This document shows positions 53,973 to 64,000 of a stretch of DNA of 64,000 nt, one piece after another. A model generated the notes under the pieces. It searched no databases, was not told the origin of the DNA, and saw only the letters and a program-made list of their open reading frames with translations. Origin of the DNA: Anaerocolumna sp. AGMB13020 (lineage in GTDB: Bacteria; Bacillota; Clostridia; Lachnospirales; Lachnospiraceae); assembly GCF_033100115.1 (NCBI RefSeq), contig NZ_CP136910.1:4839001-4903000 (forward strand), in the 5' to 3' direction. A program made the translations under genes and the position numbers. Position 1 is the first letter of the stretch. Each line of letters starts with the position of its first letter.

Positions 53973-54046
53973 AGGGGGTTCTTTCTTTCGATATTTGTAT
54001 TAGTATATGCAGCCTGGGTACTGTCTGACTCTATTGTACTCCAATT

Positions 54047-54955
54047 CTAATTTTCTGATGTCTTATAAAAGTCAATAAAATGCTTCAAAGAATCAGGCAG
54101 GTAGGAATCCTTCCGGTAGGCAAAACCTACGGACCTTTTTTTGAGGGGAGGATTTAGAGGCAGATTGATCAATTCTCCTTTTACTAATTCCTCCTGAATG
54201 AATTCTCTGATGACACAGGAAATGCCCAGCCCAATCTTTGCAAATTCGATCAACAGATCCATATTGCTTACTTCTAAAAGCTGATTTGTTTTTATATTAT
54301 TACGGGAGAAGTAATCTTCAACATAGAGGCGGGTTATATTTTTCTCGTCCAAAAGCATAACATTGGCATTTTTAAGTATGTCCAATGTAGAAACGGAGGG
54401 TTCCTGAAGTTGCAGGCTTAAGTTATTTAAATAAATTTTTGTACCTACAAAAATGTCCTCTATCTGTTTTATTTCATAAAAATCCATGTCTTTTAGACTG
54501 TCAGGTTTGCCGATTAATCCAATATCTATTTTACCTGAGCGAAGAAGATCGATGGTTTTATAGGTGGACTGGCATTCTATGGTTATTTTAATATGAGGAT
54601 ACTCAATTACAAACTGTTTCAGATAAGGGAGCAGGATATATTTGCAAAGAGTGGTGCTTACCCCAATCCTTATGTGCCCCATGCCAAGACCCTGAATACG
54701 GGAGAGGGTTAACTCTGCCTGTTTTAGAGTGTCAAAAGCGGATTTTGTATATTCATAGAGTACACTGCCTTCACCGGTAAGTTTTACCCCTCTTGAAGAA
54801 CGGATAAAAAGAGTCATATTCAGACTTTCCTCCAAGGTCTGTATGGCTTTGCTGACAGCGGGCTGGCTGATATAGAGTTCTTTTGCGGAGCGGGATATAT
54901 TTCCGGTACCTGCCACAGAATTAAATATTCGATATAAGGTTAGATTGGTGTCCAT
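54047..54955 (-). CDS. LysR-type transcriptional regulator divergent from leuBCD
   Basis: A 302-aa regulator: N-terminal winged helix-turn-helix (about 1-65, with ISRSAKELYISQPAVSKAIQ) and a C-terminal effector-binding domain (about 90-295). GGAGG lies before ATG 54955. It is transcribed away from leuB with a 231-base shared control region that contains AT-rich dyads (54980-55150). Divergent placement is the usual LysR arrangement, so control of leuBCD is the likely role; the effector is unknown (2-isopropylmalate or leucine are reasonable guesses). Confidence 0.93.
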   Translation of the reverse strand: MDTNLTLYRIFNSVAGTGNISRSAKELYISQPAVSKAIQTLEESLNMTLFIRSSRGVKLTGEGSVLYEYTKSAFDTLKQAELTLSRIQGLGMGHIRIGVSTTLCKYILLPYLKQFVIEYPHIKITIECQSTYKTIDLLRSGKIDIGLIGKPDSLKDMDFYEIKQIEDIFVGTKIYLNNLSLQLQEPSVSTLDILKNANVMLLDEKNITRLYVEDYFSRNNIKTNQLLEVSNMDLLIEFAKIGLGISCVIREFIQEELVKGELINLPLNPPLKKRSVGFAYRKDSYLPDSLKHFIDFYKTSEN

Positions 54956-55186
54956 TTTGCTGCCTCCTTACGTATTATTATATTTGGTGGTGCGTAATGG
55001 TACTTCTATAACGGTCTGATTGTTTTGGTGTATTGTGGATTTTCCATATCAATTATTTATATAACTAAAAGTTATAGTAAGTATTCGTATTATGTATTTC
55101 AATTATAACAAAACTTATGTTAAAATACCATTAATTCATTTGAGTGTGTATAAAATTAATATTGAATTTTCAGGAAAGAGGTAGTT

Positions 55187-56272
55187 ATGGATTGCAACAT
55201 AGCGGTTATTCCGGGAGACGGCATAGGGCCGGAAATAGTCAGAGAAGCCAGAAAGGTTCTTATTAAGATTGGAAAGACCTATGGTCATAAATTTAATTTC
55301 ACAGAACTCTTAATGGGAGGAGCCTCTATCGATGTACACGGTGTACCCTTAACAGATGAGGCATTGGAAACTGCCCGGAACAGTGACGCAGTATTGCTTG
55401 GGGCTGTAGGCGGTAATGTAGGAGTATCCAACTGGTACAGCCTGCCGCCGGAACTAAGGCCGGAGGCTGGATTGTTAAAGATACGAAAGGGTTTGAAACT
55501 GTATGCCAATTTAAGGCCGGCTTTGTTGTTTGACGATTTGAAAGAGGCCTGTCCGCTAAAGGAAAGTATCATTGGAGATGGGTTTGACCTGATTGTGGTA
55601 AGGGAATTAACCGGCGGACTTTATTTCGGTGAGAGGAAGACCGTGGTGGAAGAGGGATTAAGAAAGGCCTATGATACCCTGACCTATGATGAAGAGGAAA
55701 TAAGGCGTATAGCTCTATGGGGATTTGAAACAGCCAGAAAGCGAAGAAAAAAGCTTTGCAGTGTAGATAAGGCAAATGTCATTGATTCCTCCAGACTCTG
55801 GAGACAGGTCGTAAAAGAAGTCAGCAAAGCTTATCCGGACGTAGAACTAAGTGATATGCTGGTTGATAATTGCGCCATGCAGTTAGTGAAGGATCCGGGA
55901 CAATTTGACGTTATTCTTACAGAGAACATGTTTGGGGATATCTTGTCAGACGAAGCCAGCATGGTGACCGGCTCCATCGGAATGCTTCCCTCTGCAAGCC
56001 TTGGCAGGACCAAGCTTGGATTGTATGAGCCCAGTCATGGCTCTGCGCCGGATATTGCAGGACAGAACAAAGCCAATCCCGTTGCAACCATTCTGTCTGC
56101 CGCAATGCTCCTAAGATATTCCTTTGATTTGGAAGAAGAAGCGAAGAAAATAGAAGAAGCGGTACAAAAAGTCTTAAAAGACGGTTATCGAACTGTTGAC
56201 ATTATGTCTGACGGAAACATCCTGGTGGGAACGGATAAAATGGGTGACTTGATTGCAGAAGAAATCAGATAG
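55187..56272 (+). CDS. leuB: 3-Isopropylmalate dehydrogenase
   Basis: A 361-aa NAD-dependent beta-decarboxylating dehydrogenase, third step of leucine synthesis. Motifs: [14 protein letters not shown] (N-terminus), [45 protein letters not shown] (metal and substrate site), [12 protein letters not shown] (NAD loop). AAAGAGGT lies before the ATG. Unlike many operons, leuB precedes leuC and leuD here, and leuA is absent from the window. Confidence 0.97.
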   Translation: MDCNIAVIPGDGIGPEIVREARKVLIKIGKTYGHKFNFTELLMGGASIDVHGVPLTDEALETARNSDAVLLGAVGGNVGVSNWYSLPPELRPEAGLLKIRKGLKLYANLRPALLFDDLKEACPLKESIIGDGFDLIVVRELTGGLYFGERKTVVEEGLRKAYDTLTYDEEEIRRIALWGFETARKRRKKLCSVDKANVIDSSRLWRQVVKEVSKAYPDVELSDMLVDNCAMQLVKDPGQFDVILTENMFGDILSDEASMVTGSIGMLPSASLGRTKLGLYEPSHGSAPDIAGQNKANPVATILSAAMLLRYSFDLEEEAKKIEEAVQKVLKDGYRTVDIMSDGNILVGTDKMGDLIAEEIR

Positions 56273-56438
56273 TTAGTATGAAAAACATCAGGTAATGAGA
56301 GACTTGTATACCAGGCATAAAATAGACTAATTTTAAGTGGAAAGAATGAGGTTCAACTCTTATAGTACAGAAACAAAACCGGGTTGGATTACTCAGCAGG
56401 ATTTGATACCTGTATAACAGATGAAAGGAGTAATAAAA

Positions 56439-57704
56439 ATGGGAATGACTATGACCCAGAAGATTCTGGCTGCCCATGCAGGATTAGAGAAAGTGGAGGC
56501 AGGGCAATTAATAGAGGCGAATCTTGACATGGTATTGGGAAATGACATTACAGCCCCGGTAGCTATTCAGGAAATGGAAAGAATAAATAAAAAGCAAGTA
56601 TTTCATAAGGACAAGATAGCATTGGTTCCGGATCATTTCACACCCAATAAGGATATTAAGTCCGCTCAGAATTGTAAATGTCTGAGAGAATTTGCATTAG
56701 AACATGATATTACCAATTATTTTGAAATCGGTGAAATGGGAATAGAACATGCACTCCTGCCAGAAAAGGGATTGGTCGTTGCAGGGGAAGCTGTAATCGG
56801 AGCGGACTCTCATACCTGTACCTACGGTGCTCTCGGAGCTTTTTCCACCGGCGTGGGAAGCACTGATATGGCCGCTGGTATGGCAACGGGTAAAGCTTGG
56901 TTTAAAGTACCGGCAGCCATAAAGTTTCAACTGACAGGATGTCCCCCAAAATGGGTAAGCGGAAAAGATATAATACTTCATATCATAGGATTAATCGGAG
57001 TAGACGGTGCCCTTTATAAATCAATGGAATTTACAGGAGAGGGTATTCAGAATCTTACCATGGATGATCGATTTACCATGGCAAATATGGCTATCGAAGC
57101 AGGAGCCAAAAACGGCATATTTCCTGTGGATGAACAGACCATCAGCTATATAAAGGAGCATTCGGTAAAAGAATTCAAAGTATATGAGGCTGATGCCGAT
57201 GCGGAGTATGAGAAGACCTATCACATAAATTTGTCTGATATACGTCCTACGGTTGCGTTTCCTCATTTGCCTGAGAATACCAGAACCATTGATGAAGTAG
57301 GAGAAATTGAGATTCACCAGGTTATTATCGGTTCCTGTACCAATGGAAGAATTGATGATCTAAGGGCTGCCGCCAAAGTACTTAAAGACAGGAAAGTAAA
57401 AAAAGGTATGAGGCTGATCGTATTCCCGGCAACCCAGGCTATTTATCTTCAGGCAATGGAAGAAGGGTTATTGTCTATCTTTATCAAGGCGGGAGCAGCA
57501 GTCAGCACTCCTACCTGCGGACCTTGTCTTGGCGGACATATGGGAATTCTTGCCCAGGGAGAACGTGCGGTAGCAACTACGAATCGTAATTTTGTCGGCA
57601 GAATGGGGCATGTGGAATCAGAAATTTATCTTGCCAGTCCGGCAGTTGCAGCTGCCAGTGCCGTTACCGGTAAAATTTCAGGGCCGGAAGAATTGGGGTT
57701 ATAG
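56439..57704 (+). CDS. leuC: 3-Isopropylmalate dehydratase large subunit
   Basis: A 421-aa [4Fe-4S] aconitase-family subunit of the shorter class (about 420 aa) found in archaea, Clostridia and homoaconitases, rather than the 466-aa proteobacterial type. Cluster-binding Cys occur in [10 protein letters not shown] and in [25 protein letters not shown] is the substrate region. ATG 56439 is chosen because AAAGGAG lies 8 bases upstream; an earlier in-frame ATG (56421) overlaps that site. leuD follows. Confidence 0.97.
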   Translation: MGMTMTQKILAAHAGLEKVEAGQLIEANLDMVLGNDITAPVAIQEMERINKKQVFHKDKIALVPDHFTPNKDIKSAQNCKCLREFALEHDITNYFEIGEMGIEHALLPEKGLVVAGEAVIGADSHTCTYGALGAFSTGVGSTDMAAGMATGKAWFKVPAAIKFQLTGCPPKWVSGKDIILHIIGLIGVDGALYKSMEFTGEGIQNLTMDDRFTMANMAIEAGAKNGIFPVDEQTISYIKEHSVKEFKVYEADADAEYEKTYHINLSDIRPTVAFPHLPENTRTIDEVGEIEIHQVIIGSCTNGRIDDLRAAAKVLKDRKVKKGMRLIVFPATQAIYLQAMEEGLLSIFIKAGAAVSTPTCGPCLGGHMGILAQGERAVATTNRNFVGRMGHVESEIYLASPAVAAASAVTGKISGPEELGL

Positions 57705-57760
57705 TTATTCAGATAGTAAACAGACAGGTAAATTAAGGTTACCCGGAAAAGGAGTAGGAA

Positions 57761-58243
57761 ATGAAAGCACATGGTACTGTTCATAAATACGGTGATAATG
57801 TTGATACAGACGTAATCATACCTGCCAGATATTTAAATTCTACCAGCCCGGCAGAACTGGCGCAAAAATGTATGGAAGATATCGACCCGGATTTCGTAAA
57901 AAGGGTAGAAAAAGGAGATATAATAATAGCTAATAAGAATTTCGGCTGCGGTTCCTCCAGAGAACATGCATCCATTGCCATAAAAGCTTCAGGTATCAGC
58001 TGCGTAATCGCTGAAAGCTTTGCCAGAATTTTTTATCGTAACGCTATAAACATAGGGCTTCCTATTATAGAATGTAAAGAAGCGGCAGATGAAATCGAAG
58101 CTGGTGATGAAGTGGAAATTGATTTCGACAGCGGTATGATCTACGATCGTACCAAGAAGACAGAGTATAAAGGCCAGCCCTTTCCTGAATTTATGCAGAA
58201 AATCATTAAGGCTGAAGGGTTGATAAATTATATCAATATGTAG
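57761..58243 (+). CDS. leuD: 3-Isopropylmalate dehydratase small subunit
   Basis: A 160-aa swivel subunit with [18 protein letters not shown] and [11 protein letters not shown], the substrate-binding loop. With LeuC it interconverts 2- and 3-isopropylmalate. AAAAGGAG lies before ATG 57761. Its short length matches the LeuC class in this operon. It is the last gene of leuBCD. The gap 58244-58579 contains no gene that I can support. Confidence 0.97.
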   Translation: MKAHGTVHKYGDNVDTDVIIPARYLNSTSPAELAQKCMEDIDPDFVKRVEKGDIIIANKNFGCGSSREHASIAIKASGISCVIAESFARIFYRNAINIGLPIIECKEAADEIEAGDEVEIDFDSGMIYDRTKKTEYKGQPFPEFMQKIIKAEGLINYINM

Positions 58244-58579
58244 TTTTGCTTAATATCTTAAGAAGTGAAGCTTGATCAAGAAGCATCTTGTTCCCCCTCT
58301 TGGATTGGGGTTCTGAAAACTTGCTTTCCTGCTCTGGTTGTTCTATTTTTGGGTATTCTGCGTTGGGATTAAATGAAGGAAGTATTTTTGTGTAACCCAA
58401 AGCGCATACTATCTCTCAAAAAGGAGTATCCAGATTAGGAAAAGAGTATTCAGACACACCGCATAAGGGAAATGAAACAGGAGGCTTCTTGTTTTTTGTT
58501 TGAGGTCATGCAAAATTACTGCTGAGCATATCGTATCCGGCTGTTTATGTTATTTAATAATTAAATACTTCATTATATA

Positions 58580-58608
58580 TTGACATAAAGCTCTATAAAG
58601 GTTATGTT
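58580..58608 (+). promoter_or_regulatory. Candidate promoter of the GH51 gene
   Basis: TTGACA, a 17-base spacer and TATGTT, about 40 bases before the start at 58646. Confidence 0.75.
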
Positions 58609-58645
58609 AGAGTAGAAAGAAATAATATCATTCAGGAGGTCGTAC

Positions 58646-60604
58646 ATGAGTAAGCTTAAAAGCTCATTAGCCATAACCGGTGAAAAAGGCGTGGATATTA
58701 ATAAAGGAATGATTGGTCTCTTTTTTGAGGATATCAATTATGGAGCAGATGGGGGATTATATGCAGAGCTGCTGGAAAACCCCAATTTTGAATTTCTGGA
58801 CAGCCGAGGCGATAAGGATGCCTACTATCAGAAATTTGATGGATTATATGGCTGGAAAGCATATCCTGAAGGTACAGCTGTCCTTTCGATCACGGAAGAA
58901 AGTCCCATCAGCAAAACAAATCCCCACTATCTTACCGTAACCACTAACGGTGAGAAGCAGGGCTTTACCAATAGAGCATTTGATGGTGTTACCTTAAAAA
59001 AAGGTGTAGAGTATATCCTGACTTTTTATGCCAGAGGAAAGGCGTACCAAGGAAATATTGAGGCACAGATCAAGGGACAGGGAAAAGTTTATGCCTCAGC
59101 CTTAACAACTGGAGGGGTACAGGGAGAATGGACGCAGTATTCCCTTACTTTAATGTCTGAGGAGGATGTAAGGAATGGTGAGTTTATTGTGTGCCTGACA
59201 GAAGCTGGTAAGGCAGAGTTCGATTTCTTTTCTCTTATGCCCTCAGATGCCGTTCTTGGTTTATTCAGAGCAGATCTGGTGCAATTTTTAAAGGATATTA
59301 CCCCTGGTTTCCTTCGCTTTCCCGGAGGGTGTATTGTGGAAGGAAACGAACTGTCTAACCGTTATCAGTGGAAAGAAAGTGTTGGTCCGCGTATCCACAG
59401 AAGAAATAACTGGAATCGTTGGGCGGTTCATGAGAATAACCAAGAAAATGATTTTACAAGTATTTATTCCCACTATAACCAGACGCTTGGACTTGGATAT
59501 TATGAATATTTTCTTCTCAGTGAATACTTAGGTGCAAAAGCGATTCCCATACAGAATGTAGGACTTGCCTGCCAATATCAGTCAACTCAGAAAGTAGCTT
59601 CTGATTCGGATGAATTTAATGAGTTCATACAGGATGCCCTTGATTTAATTGAATTTGCCAATGGTGATGCAGACACGAAATGGGGAAACTTAAGAGCTGA
59701 AATGGGACATAAAGAGCCGTTTAACCTGGAATATCTGGGAATTGGAAATGAACAGTGGGAAACCAGTGAAGTAGATTATTTCCACCGTTATGAGTGTTTT
59801 GAGAAAGAAATTCACAAATATTATCCGGACATTAAATTAGTAAGCTCCGCAGGCCCTAATGTAAATACGGACACATATAATGCAGCCTGGAAATGGGTTA
59901 GAGAGAAAGCAGAAGAGAACAGCAATTTCACAGCAGTGATAGACGAGCATTATTATATGCCTCCGAAATGGTTCTTAGAAAATGATGATTTCTACGATGA
60001 ATATCCAAGAACTGTCAAGGTATTTGCCGGTGAATACGCAGCTCACCTTGGGAATGGAATGAACAGACCGGAAGTCAGTACAATGGAAGCAGCACTGGCT
60101 GAGGCTGCTTTTATGACAGGTCTTGAACGCAACGGAGATGTAGTTTCCCTGGCTGCCTATGCTCCTCTTTTTGCAAGAATCAACTACACTCAATGGTCTC
60201 CGGATCTAATCTGGTTCGATGATCAGAAAGCTTACGGTACACCAAGCTATTATGTGCAGAAGCTCTATGGAAATCATATGGGAAACAGGACTCTTAAATT
60301 TGAAAAAGGCGGTGACTGGGAGGCTTTATATGCAACGGTCTGCTATGATGATGAAACCGGTGAACATATTATTAAGCTTGTTAATACCGGTTCGGAAGCC
60401 AGAGAGACGGAAGTTGCTCTCCAGGCCGTAAATTCGGCAAAGCAGGAGGCGTCAGCGGTTATATTATCCGCTGCTGCTCTCAGTGACAGAAATACAATCG
60501 AAGAGCCGGATAAAGTGGTACCTGTTTCAGTTGTCTTGCCAGTAGATAATGGTACAGTCAGACTGGACTTAAAACCTTATTCTTTAACCGTAATACGCTT
60601 ATAA
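58646..60604 (+). CDS. GH51 alpha-L-arabinofuranosidase
   Basis: A 652-aa glycoside hydrolase without signal peptide, so acting on imported arabino-oligosaccharides. It has an N-terminal carbohydrate-binding-like domain (about 60-190), the catalytic barrel with acid/base Glu in YLGIGNEQWE (about 365-374) and nucleophile Glu in VFAGEYAAH (about 456-464), and a C-terminal beta domain. FLRFPGGCIVEGNEL is a strong family signature. AGGAGG lies before the ATG. It stands alone with its own promoter and terminator, consistent with plant polysaccharide use. Confidence 0.96.
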   Translation: MSKLKSSLAITGEKGVDINKGMIGLFFEDINYGADGGLYAELLENPNFEFLDSRGDKDAYYQKFDGLYGWKAYPEGTAVLSITEESPISKTNPHYLTVTTNGEKQGFTNRAFDGVTLKKGVEYILTFYARGKAYQGNIEAQIKGQGKVYASALTTGGVQGEWTQYSLTLMSEEDVRNGEFIVCLTEAGKAEFDFFSLMPSDAVLGLFRADLVQFLKDITPGFLRFPGGCIVEGNELSNRYQWKESVGPRIHRRNNWNRWAVHENNQENDFTSIYSHYNQTLGLGYYEYFLLSEYLGAKAIPIQNVGLACQYQSTQKVASDSDEFNEFIQDALDLIEFANGDADTKWGNLRAEMGHKEPFNLEYLGIGNEQWETSEVDYFHRYECFEKEIHKYYPDIKLVSSAGPNVNTDTYNAAWKWVREKAEENSNFTAVIDEHYYMPPKWFLENDDFYDEYPRTVKVFAGEYAAHLGNGMNRPEVSTMEAALAEAAFMTGLERNGDVVSLAAYAPLFARINYTQWSPDLIWFDDQKAYGTPSYYVQKLYGNHMGNRTLKFEKGGDWEALYATVCYDDETGEHIIKLVNTGSEARETEVALQAVNSAKQEASAVILSAAALSDRNTIEEPDKVVPVSVVLPVDNGTVRLDLKPYSLTVIRL

Positions 60605-60613
60605 AGTTAATGT

Positions 60614-60666
60614 GAAAGCTTGTGTGCTTCTTTTCATTCAAGAAAAGAAGCAACAGGCTTTTTTTA
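60614..60666 (+). terminator. Terminator of the GH51 gene
   Basis: AAAGCTTGTGTGCTTCTTTTC pairs with GAAAAGAAGCAACAGGCTTT, with small bulges, followed by TTTT. Confidence 0.88.
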
Positions 60667-60890
60667 CGAGGAAAAAGCCTTCTGATAAAGGGGACTGCGA
60701 TAGGTCTGTATTTTGCATAATAGGAATCAAACTTGTCATACAATAATAAAGGTGGTAAAATAATACTATAAAGTTAGGTTATTTTAACATACCTGATAAT
60801 ATTGCAAACCGGTAGTTTACTTCTGGCTGGAAGAAAATAGAGTGGGAAAGGATGCCATACGCATTATACAGTGGTAAGAGGCAGATCATA

Positions 60891-61763
60891 ATGAGAGACT
60901 ATATTATAGTAACAGACGGAACGTCAGATTTAGCACAGGGGATGATTGATGAGCTTGGGATTGTATCTATTCCTATGAGCTTTGAGATTGATGGAAAAGC
61001 ATTTGTTCATTATCCGGATGGAAGGGAATTAGCACCGAAGGAATTTTATGATAAATTAAAGCAGGGGAGCAAATCGGTTACCTCATTAATTAATACGGAG
61101 ACTTTTTTATCTGTGTTTGAACCGATTATCAGAGAAGGGAAGGATATATTATATGTGGCATTTTCCTCTGCCTTAAGCGGAACTTATAATTCCTCCCTGA
61201 TAGCAAAAGAAGAATTGGAAGAGAAATATCCAAAAGCTGTCATTAAATGCTTTGATTCCAGATGTGCATCCGCCGGAGAAGGTCTCTGTGTCTATACAGC
61301 AGCAAAACGGAAAGAGGCTGGAATGGAGCTGGAGGAACTCTATACCTGGCTTGATAAAAATATTCTTTCCTTATGCCATTGGTTTACGGTGGATGATCTG
61401 TTTCATCTGAAAAGAGGGGGAAGAGTAAGTGCTCTGAGTGCCGGTATAGGTACAGCCTTAAATATCAAACCGGTTCTTCACGTAGATGATGAGGGACGTT
61501 TGATTCCCATGGAGAAAATAAGAGGCAGAAAAAAATCAATCAATTCCCTGTTCGAACATCTGGAGAATACTATTACCAATCCCCAAGAGCAGGTTATTTT
61601 TATCGGACATGGAGATGCTATCGATGAAGCGGAATATTTAAGCGGTCTTATCAGGGAGAAATATCAGGTAAAGGATATCGTTATCAACAATATCGGCCCG
61701 GTTGTCGGAAGTCATTCAGGTCCAGGCACTATTGCATTATTCTTTTTTGGAACAAAAAGATAA
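60891..61763 (+). CDS. DegV family fatty-acid-binding protein
   Basis: A 290-aa DegV protein from ATG 60891 (AGAGG 9 bases upstream; an earlier ATG at 60852 would add 13 atypical residues). Motifs: IIVTDGTSDLAQGM, TSLINTE, AFSSALSGTYNSS, LFHLKRGGRVS, LNIKPVL and the terminus HSGPGTIALFFFG. It is closest to the paralog at 17.2 kb. A beta-CASP nuclease gene follows after 134 bases on the same strand. Confidence 0.94.
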   Translation: MRDYIIVTDGTSDLAQGMIDELGIVSIPMSFEIDGKAFVHYPDGRELAPKEFYDKLKQGSKSVTSLINTETFLSVFEPIIREGKDILYVAFSSALSGTYNSSLIAKEELEEKYPKAVIKCFDSRCASAGEGLCVYTAAKRKEAGMELEELYTWLDKNILSLCHWFTVDDLFHLKRGGRVSALSAGIGTALNIKPVLHVDDEGRLIPMEKIRGRKKSINSLFEHLENTITNPQEQVIFIGHGDAIDEAEYLSGLIREKYQVKDIVINNIGPVVGSHSGPGTIALFFFGTKR

Positions 61764-61897
61764 AAAGGAACAACACATAGGATGAAGGCATAATTTTCAC
61801 CCTTGTCATGTATGATGTATTTCCCATTGGGAATGCTACTGTATTGTCTGGAACATTTAATTGAACCGGCATCACACAAGAAGACAGGAGGTTACTT

Positions 61898-63499
61898 ATG
61901 AAACTAACATTTATCGGAGCAGCTCATGAGGTTACCGGCAGCTGTTATTTACTAGAAGCTTGCGGAAAGAATATATTAATTGATTTTGGTCTGGAACAGG
62001 GCAGAGATTTTTTTGTAAACCAACCAATACCTGTTTCCTCCAGAGAAATCCATGAGGTACTTCTGACTCATGCACATATGGACCATGCCGGCCGGCTTCC
62101 CTTATTATATAAGGACGGTTTTCAGGGACATATCCATTCTACAGGAGCCACAAAAGAATTATGTGAGATTATGCTCTTAGACAGTGCACATATACAGATG
62201 TTTGAAGCGGAATGGAAGAATAGAAAGGGTGTCAGAAAAGGCGAAAAACCCATTGAGCCTATTTATACAACTGAGGATGCAAGAAAGACCATAGATTCTT
62301 TTGTAGCGCATCCTTATGAGGAAAAAACCAGACTCTTTGAAGGAATCGAATTTCGGTTTGTTGACAGCGGTCATCTTTTAGGCTCTGCGAGTATAGAAAT
62401 ATGGATTACGGAAAAAGGGATAACAAAGAAACTCGTATTTTCCGGAGACATTGGAAATATTAATCAGCCTCTTATTAACGATCCTGTTTATATCAAAGAG
62501 GCTGATTATGTGGTAATGGAATCTACTTATGGTACAAGAGACCATGGAGCGGCACCTGATTATGTAAAAGAACTCACAGATATCCTGCAGACTACCTTTG
62601 ACAGAGGGGGGAATGTGGTAATACCGGCTTTTGCAGTGGGACGTACACAGGTATTGCTGTATTTTATCAGGCAGATAAAAATGGAGAACCTTCTAAAAGG
62701 ACACAGGGATTTTAAGGTTTACGTGGATAGCCCGTTGGCAAATGAAGCAACGGAGATTTTTACGGAGAATGTTCTGGGCTACTATGATCCTCAGGCTATG
62801 GAGTTGGTTGAGAAAGGGATAAATCCCATTACGTTTCCCGGACTAATAACAGCTGTTACGGCAGACGATTCCAAAGCAATCAATTTTGATAAGGACGTAA
62901 AAGTAATTATCTCTGCCAGCGGTATGTGTGATGCAGGCAGGATCAGACACCATCTAAAGCACAATCTTTGGCGGCCTGAGAGTACGGTGTTATTTGTAGG
63001 ACACCAGTCCGAGGGAAGCCTTGGCAGGATTATCATAGATGGAGCCAGTGAAGTGAAGCTTTTTGGTGAACATATTAAAGTAAATGCAGAAATAAGGCGG
63101 CTTAACGGCACCAGTGGACATGCGGATAAGACAGGTCTCTTAAAATGGATCAATTCCTTTGAAAGAAAACCGGACAGAGTCTTTATTACCCACGGTGAAG
63201 CTGAAAGCTGCGAGGCATTTGCCTCAATTCTGCAGAAAGAATATGGAATGGAAAGTACAGCACCTTACAGCGGAGACTCCTTTGATCTGTTAAGCGGTAC
63301 ATGGCTTGAGAAGAAGGAAGGAATCAGAATTACACCCAGAACTGAGAAAGGTAGTACGGAAACCTCCAAAGCATATGCTCGTCTTTTGGATACAGCCAAC
63401 AGGTTAATGGCTGTTGTGCGACAAAGCGAGAAACGTTCTTCCAAGGAGCTTTCTAAATTGACGGATACACTGAATTCACTGCTTGATAAATGGAGATAA
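61898..63499 (+). CDS. Metallo-beta-lactamase/beta-CASP RNase-like hydrolase
   Basis: A 533-aa nuclease of the Ysh1/CPSF-73-like bacterial group. Zn motif 2 is HAHMDHAGRLP; VDSGHLLGSASIEIW and FSGDIG complete the MBL site. The beta-CASP part has MESTYGTRDH, VIPAFAVGRTQ, ISASGMCDAGRIRHHL and the final SGHADKTGLLKWI with THGEAES. A charged C-terminal helix follows. These enzymes process RNA. AGGAGG lies before the ATG. No KH domain is visible. Confidence 0.94.
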   Translation: MKLTFIGAAHEVTGSCYLLEACGKNILIDFGLEQGRDFFVNQPIPVSSREIHEVLLTHAHMDHAGRLPLLYKDGFQGHIHSTGATKELCEIMLLDSAHIQMFEAEWKNRKGVRKGEKPIEPIYTTEDARKTIDSFVAHPYEEKTRLFEGIEFRFVDSGHLLGSASIEIWITEKGITKKLVFSGDIGNINQPLINDPVYIKEADYVVMESTYGTRDHGAAPDYVKELTDILQTTFDRGGNVVIPAFAVGRTQVLLYFIRQIKMENLLKGHRDFKVYVDSPLANEATEIFTENVLGYYDPQAMELVEKGINPITFPGLITAVTADDSKAINFDKDVKVIISASGMCDAGRIRHHLKHNLWRPESTVLFVGHQSEGSLGRIIIDGASEVKLFGEHIKVNAEIRRLNGTSGHADKTGLLKWINSFERKPDRVFITHGEAESCEAFASILQKEYGMESTAPYSGDSFDLLSGTWLEKKEGIRITPRTEKGSTETSKAYARLLDTANRLMAVVRQSEKRSSKELSKLTDTLNSLLDKWR

Positions 63500-63505
63500 A
63501 ATAAG

Positions 63506-63536
63506 AAAGAGCGGTTCAATTTGAACCGCTCTTTTT
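63506..63536. terminator. Bidirectional terminator between the beta-CASP gene and aroE
   Basis: AAAGAGCGGTTCAA pairs with TTGAACCGCTCTTT, with A- and T-rich flanks on both sides. Confidence 0.95.
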
Positions 63537-63565
63537 GTGTCCTTAGTAGCTTTTGTTTAGTGCTG

Positions 63566-64000
63566 TTACAGTTCCAAAATAAGCTCTTCATATATCTGTT
63601 GTATGGCTTCTTCCGAAATGGTGGTATCCAGGAAGATTTCCACAGCGCGTTTTGCCTGTGCTATCAGCATTTCAAGGCCGTTGACTGCCGGAATGGAAAG
63701 CTTGCTGGCCTGTGCCAATAATTTGGTTTCCAAAGGATTGTAGATAATATCGATTACACCCTCCAAGCTTTTGTAGGGTGTTAGATCCAAGGGTGCGACA
63801 TCTGTAACAGGATACATTCCTACAGGGCTGGTGTTGATGATAAAAGAGGCATCCCCATGCTTAAGAGCGGCCTCCTCATAAGAGATGCAGTTGACCCCTT
63901 CCCGGTGTTTCACAAGCATTATTTCTGAGGCTTTCAGAGAATGAAGTACGGCCAGGATTGCTTTGGCAGCACCGCCATTACCAAGCACCAGAACCTTTTT
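63566..64000 (-). CDS. aroE: Shikimate dehydrogenase, 3' part (runs off the window)
   Basis: The C-terminal 144 residues of shikimate dehydrogenase. The frame is open to the last base (KKVLVLGNGGAAKAIL), so the gene starts beyond 64000; the internal ATG is not the true start. GNGGAAKA is the NADP-binding loop, INTSPVGMYP and IDIIYNPLETKLL the family motifs, and NGLEMLIAQA the C-terminal substrate-side helix. It reduces 3-dehydroshikimate in the aromatic amino acid pathway, and is convergent with the beta-CASP gene. Confidence 0.95.
   Translation of the reverse strand, partial: KKVLVLGNGGAAKAILAVLHSLKASEIMLVKHREGVNCISYEEAALKHGDASFIINTSPVGMYPVTDVAPLDLTPYKSLEGVIDIIYNPLETKLLAQASKLSIPAVNGLEMLIAQAKRAVEIFLDTTISEEAIQQIYEELILEL

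Overview
The window comes from a low-GC, anaerobic, Gram-positive Clostridia, most likely a spore-forming member of the Lachnospiraceae. The signs are AGGAGG-type ribosome sites, lipoprotein signal peptides, a CIRCE operator, LysM-GH18 spore-type hydrolases, three DegV paralogs, a TIGR03916/TIGR03915-type repair pair and an intracellular GH51 arabinofuranosidase. No species is named, because nothing in the sequence fixes one.

Layout. 1-5 kb: the end of a GlgX-like GH13 gene whose catalytic motifs are eroded, a DUF5721-like gene, and htpG behind a perfect CIRCE site. 5-16.4 kb: a DegV gene, then a ubiD-ubiA-ubiX cassette followed directly by a lipoprotein, ATPase and permease of a NitT/TauT-type importer, facing a second ATPase-permease pair on the minus strand. 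That second ATPase gene is split by a 2.6-kb element carrying a large serine recombinase and a Trp-Gly-Pro repeat protein. A 2-bp GA core at both ends lets the gene be rejoined exactly in frame. 16.4-23.7 kb: a 208-bp hairpin, DegV, two LysM-GH18 paralogs flanking tRNA-Pro and tRNA-Thr, a cold-shock gene and a group II intron remnant. 23.7-31.7 kb: an oppABCDF operon in which OppC carries a seven-repeat RCC1-like domain and OppF a ~180-residue coiled-coil insertion. 31.7-37.3 kb: a LuxR-type two-component system divergent from an ABC-2 exporter (LnrJK-LnrLMN-like layout). 37.3-40 kb: a radical SAM / DUF4130 DNA-repair pair behind LexA-like boxes. 40-50 kb: a repeat lipoprotein, HAD-GNAT fusion, rRNA methyltransferase, FolC with a repeat insertion, PheA, HtrA and two glycosyltransferases. 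50-58.3 kb: branched-chain amino acid genes (ilvN-ilvC; lysR divergent from leuBCD) with mutY between them. 58.6-64 kb: GH51, DegV, a beta-CASP nuclease and the 3' part of aroE.

The strongest leads are the skin-like element inside a transporter ATPase gene, the Opp transporter with two large unusual domains on opposite sides of the membrane, and the partial quinone/aromatic-prenylation cassette coupled to an importer. HtpG also carries acidic linkers, one of them where eukaryotic Hsp90 has its charged linker. Two related blocks (about 4.9 and 31.95 kb) look like an undescribed small gene or RNA family.
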